From NCBI GenBank assembly GCA_023134935.1, contig JAGLUD010000033.1:1-6570 (forward strand): DNA of 6,570 bases, given 5' to 3'. Source of the DNA: Paracoccaceae bacterium. Lineage in GTDB: Bacteria; Pseudomonadota; Alphaproteobacteria; Rhodobacterales; Rhodobacteraceae. Position numbers and translations under genes: made by a program. The notes beneath the pieces are model-generated. The model was not told the DNA's origin and ran no database searches. It worked only from the letters and a program-made list of their open reading frames with translations. Below are positions 6,080 to 6,570 of this stretch, piece by piece; position 1 is the stretch's first letter; each line of letters begins with the position of its first letter.

Positions 6080-6095
6080 TGTTTCACGTGAAACA
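6080..6095. other. parS centromere-like site (ParB-binding palindrome)
   Basis: TGTTTCACGTGAAACA is a perfect 16-bp palindrome and exactly matches the widely conserved bacterial parS consensus (TGTTNCACGTGAAACA). ParB dimers load on such sites near oriC and spread, allowing ParA to move the origin region. It lies about 4.4 kb from the candidate oriC, on the hemE side, 3 nt after the mnmE stop and across the mnmG start. I noticed no second copy in the window. parA and parB commonly lie a few genes further right in alphaproteobacteria, outside this window. Confidence 0.92.
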
Positions 6096-6570
6096 TATGT
6101 TCGATGTAATCGTAATTGGCGGCGGTCACGCTGGATCCGAGGCAGCTCAGGCGGCGGCGCGGATGGGTGTGAAGACTGTTCTGATTACGCTAGCGTTTGA
6201 TAAAATTGGTGAAATGTCCTGTAATCCGGCGATTGGCGGACTTGGAAAAGGGCACCTTGTTAGGGAAATTGATGCTCTTGATGGAGTGATGGGCCGTGTG
6301 GCGGATCAGGCTGGTATACAATTTCGCTTACTTAACCGTAGGAAAGGCCCGGCCGTACAGGGCCCGCGGGCGCAAGCAGATCGCCGAATTTATAAAGCAG
6401 CGATGCAAGCGGAGTTTAAAGGCCAGCCAAACGTGAAGGTATTAGAGGCAGAAGTTTCGGATCTGATCGTTTCGCGTGGTCGTGTTGGTGGTGTGATCCT
6501 TAGCGACGGCAGCGAAATATTTGCCGGTGCGGTGATCCTGACGGCGGGAACTTTCTTGCGCGGTGTAATT
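6088..6570 (+). CDS. mnmG: tRNA uridine-5-carboxymethylaminomethyl modification enzyme MnmG (GidA), 5' part
   Basis: This is the FAD-dependent partner of MnmE in tRNA wobble-uridine modification. The first 161 codons are present and open to the window edge; the family is about 620 aa. [15 protein letters not shown] (6-20) is the Rossmann FAD-binding motif. [20 protein letters not shown] (43-62) includes Cys45, which fits the catalytic cysteine (E. coli Cys47). [16 protein letters not shown] and the second FAD segment [14 protein letters not shown] follow. I choose the GTG at 6088: AGGAG (6075-6079), overlapping the mnmE stop, lies 8 nt before it, and many rhodobacterial MnmG proteins begin M-K-H. 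The ATG at 6097 (three codons later, 17 nt from AGGAG) is the alternative. An in-frame GTG at 6079 overlaps the ribosome-binding site and is unlikely. The start codon lies inside the parS palindrome. It is co-directional with mnmE, 11 nt apart, and probably in the same operon. Confidence 0.95.
   Translation, partial: MKHMFDVIVIGGGHAGSEAAQAAARMGVKTVLITLAFDKIGEMSCNPAIGGLGKGHLVREIDALDGVMGRVADQAGIQFRLLNRRKGPAVQGPRAQADRRIYKAAMQAEFKGQPNVKVLEAEVSDLIVSRGRVGGVILSDGSEIFAGAVILTAGTFLRGVI

Noticed and set aside
1..6570. Mobile element, CRISPR, prophage, toxin-antitoxin or other accessory system
   Set aside because: All coding space is accounted for by conserved core genes with normal lengths. I saw no transposase, integrase or spaced repeat array, and no tRNA.

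Overview
This window is a chromosomal housekeeping region from an alphaproteobacterium. It is most likely from the Rhodobacterales (roseobacter-like), and it spans the probable replication origin. That placement rests on gene order (aroE-maf-ppsR, then a divergent gap, then hemE-hemJ-rho-mnmE-mnmG), on the alphaproteobacterial flavour of the Rho, PpsR and HemJ proteins, and on the oriC position between ppsR (RP001/DUF299) and hemE known from Caulobacter. Base composition looks moderate rather than high in GC, which suggests a marine member, but genus cannot be read from this sequence.

Left arm, minus strand: ppsR (271 aa from a TTG start), maf (198 aa) and the first 23 codons of aroE form a tight operon reading toward position 1. 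Both junctions are 4-nt ATGA stop/start overlaps.

Centre: positions 1477-1805 hold no gene. They contain at least six good DnaA-box matches, one of them perfect, plus weaker ones. There is a candidate DnaA-trio tract and a 19-bp all-A/T stretch just before hemE. This is the best oriC candidate, and transcription diverges from it in both directions.

Right arm, plus strand: hemE (uroporphyrinogen decarboxylase) and hemJ (protoporphyrinogen IX oxidase) are 4 nt apart and supply two late steps of heme synthesis. A 134-bp leader with a promoter-like sequence and a hairpin precedes rho, the transcription termination factor. Rho's own gene ends in a good intrinsic terminator. mnmE and the 5' part of mnmG follow. 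Their products form the MnmEG complex that modifies wobble uridine 34 of certain tRNAs. A perfect 16-bp parS centromere (ParB-binding site) lies across the mnmG start codon, about 4.4 kb from oriC, so both the replication start and the segregation site fall in this window.

I see no mobile element, CRISPR array, tRNA or rRNA, prophage or defence gene, and no evidence of an undescribed gene system. The items most worth a second look are cis-acting DNA: the oriC layout, the parS/start-codon overlap, and the rho leader.
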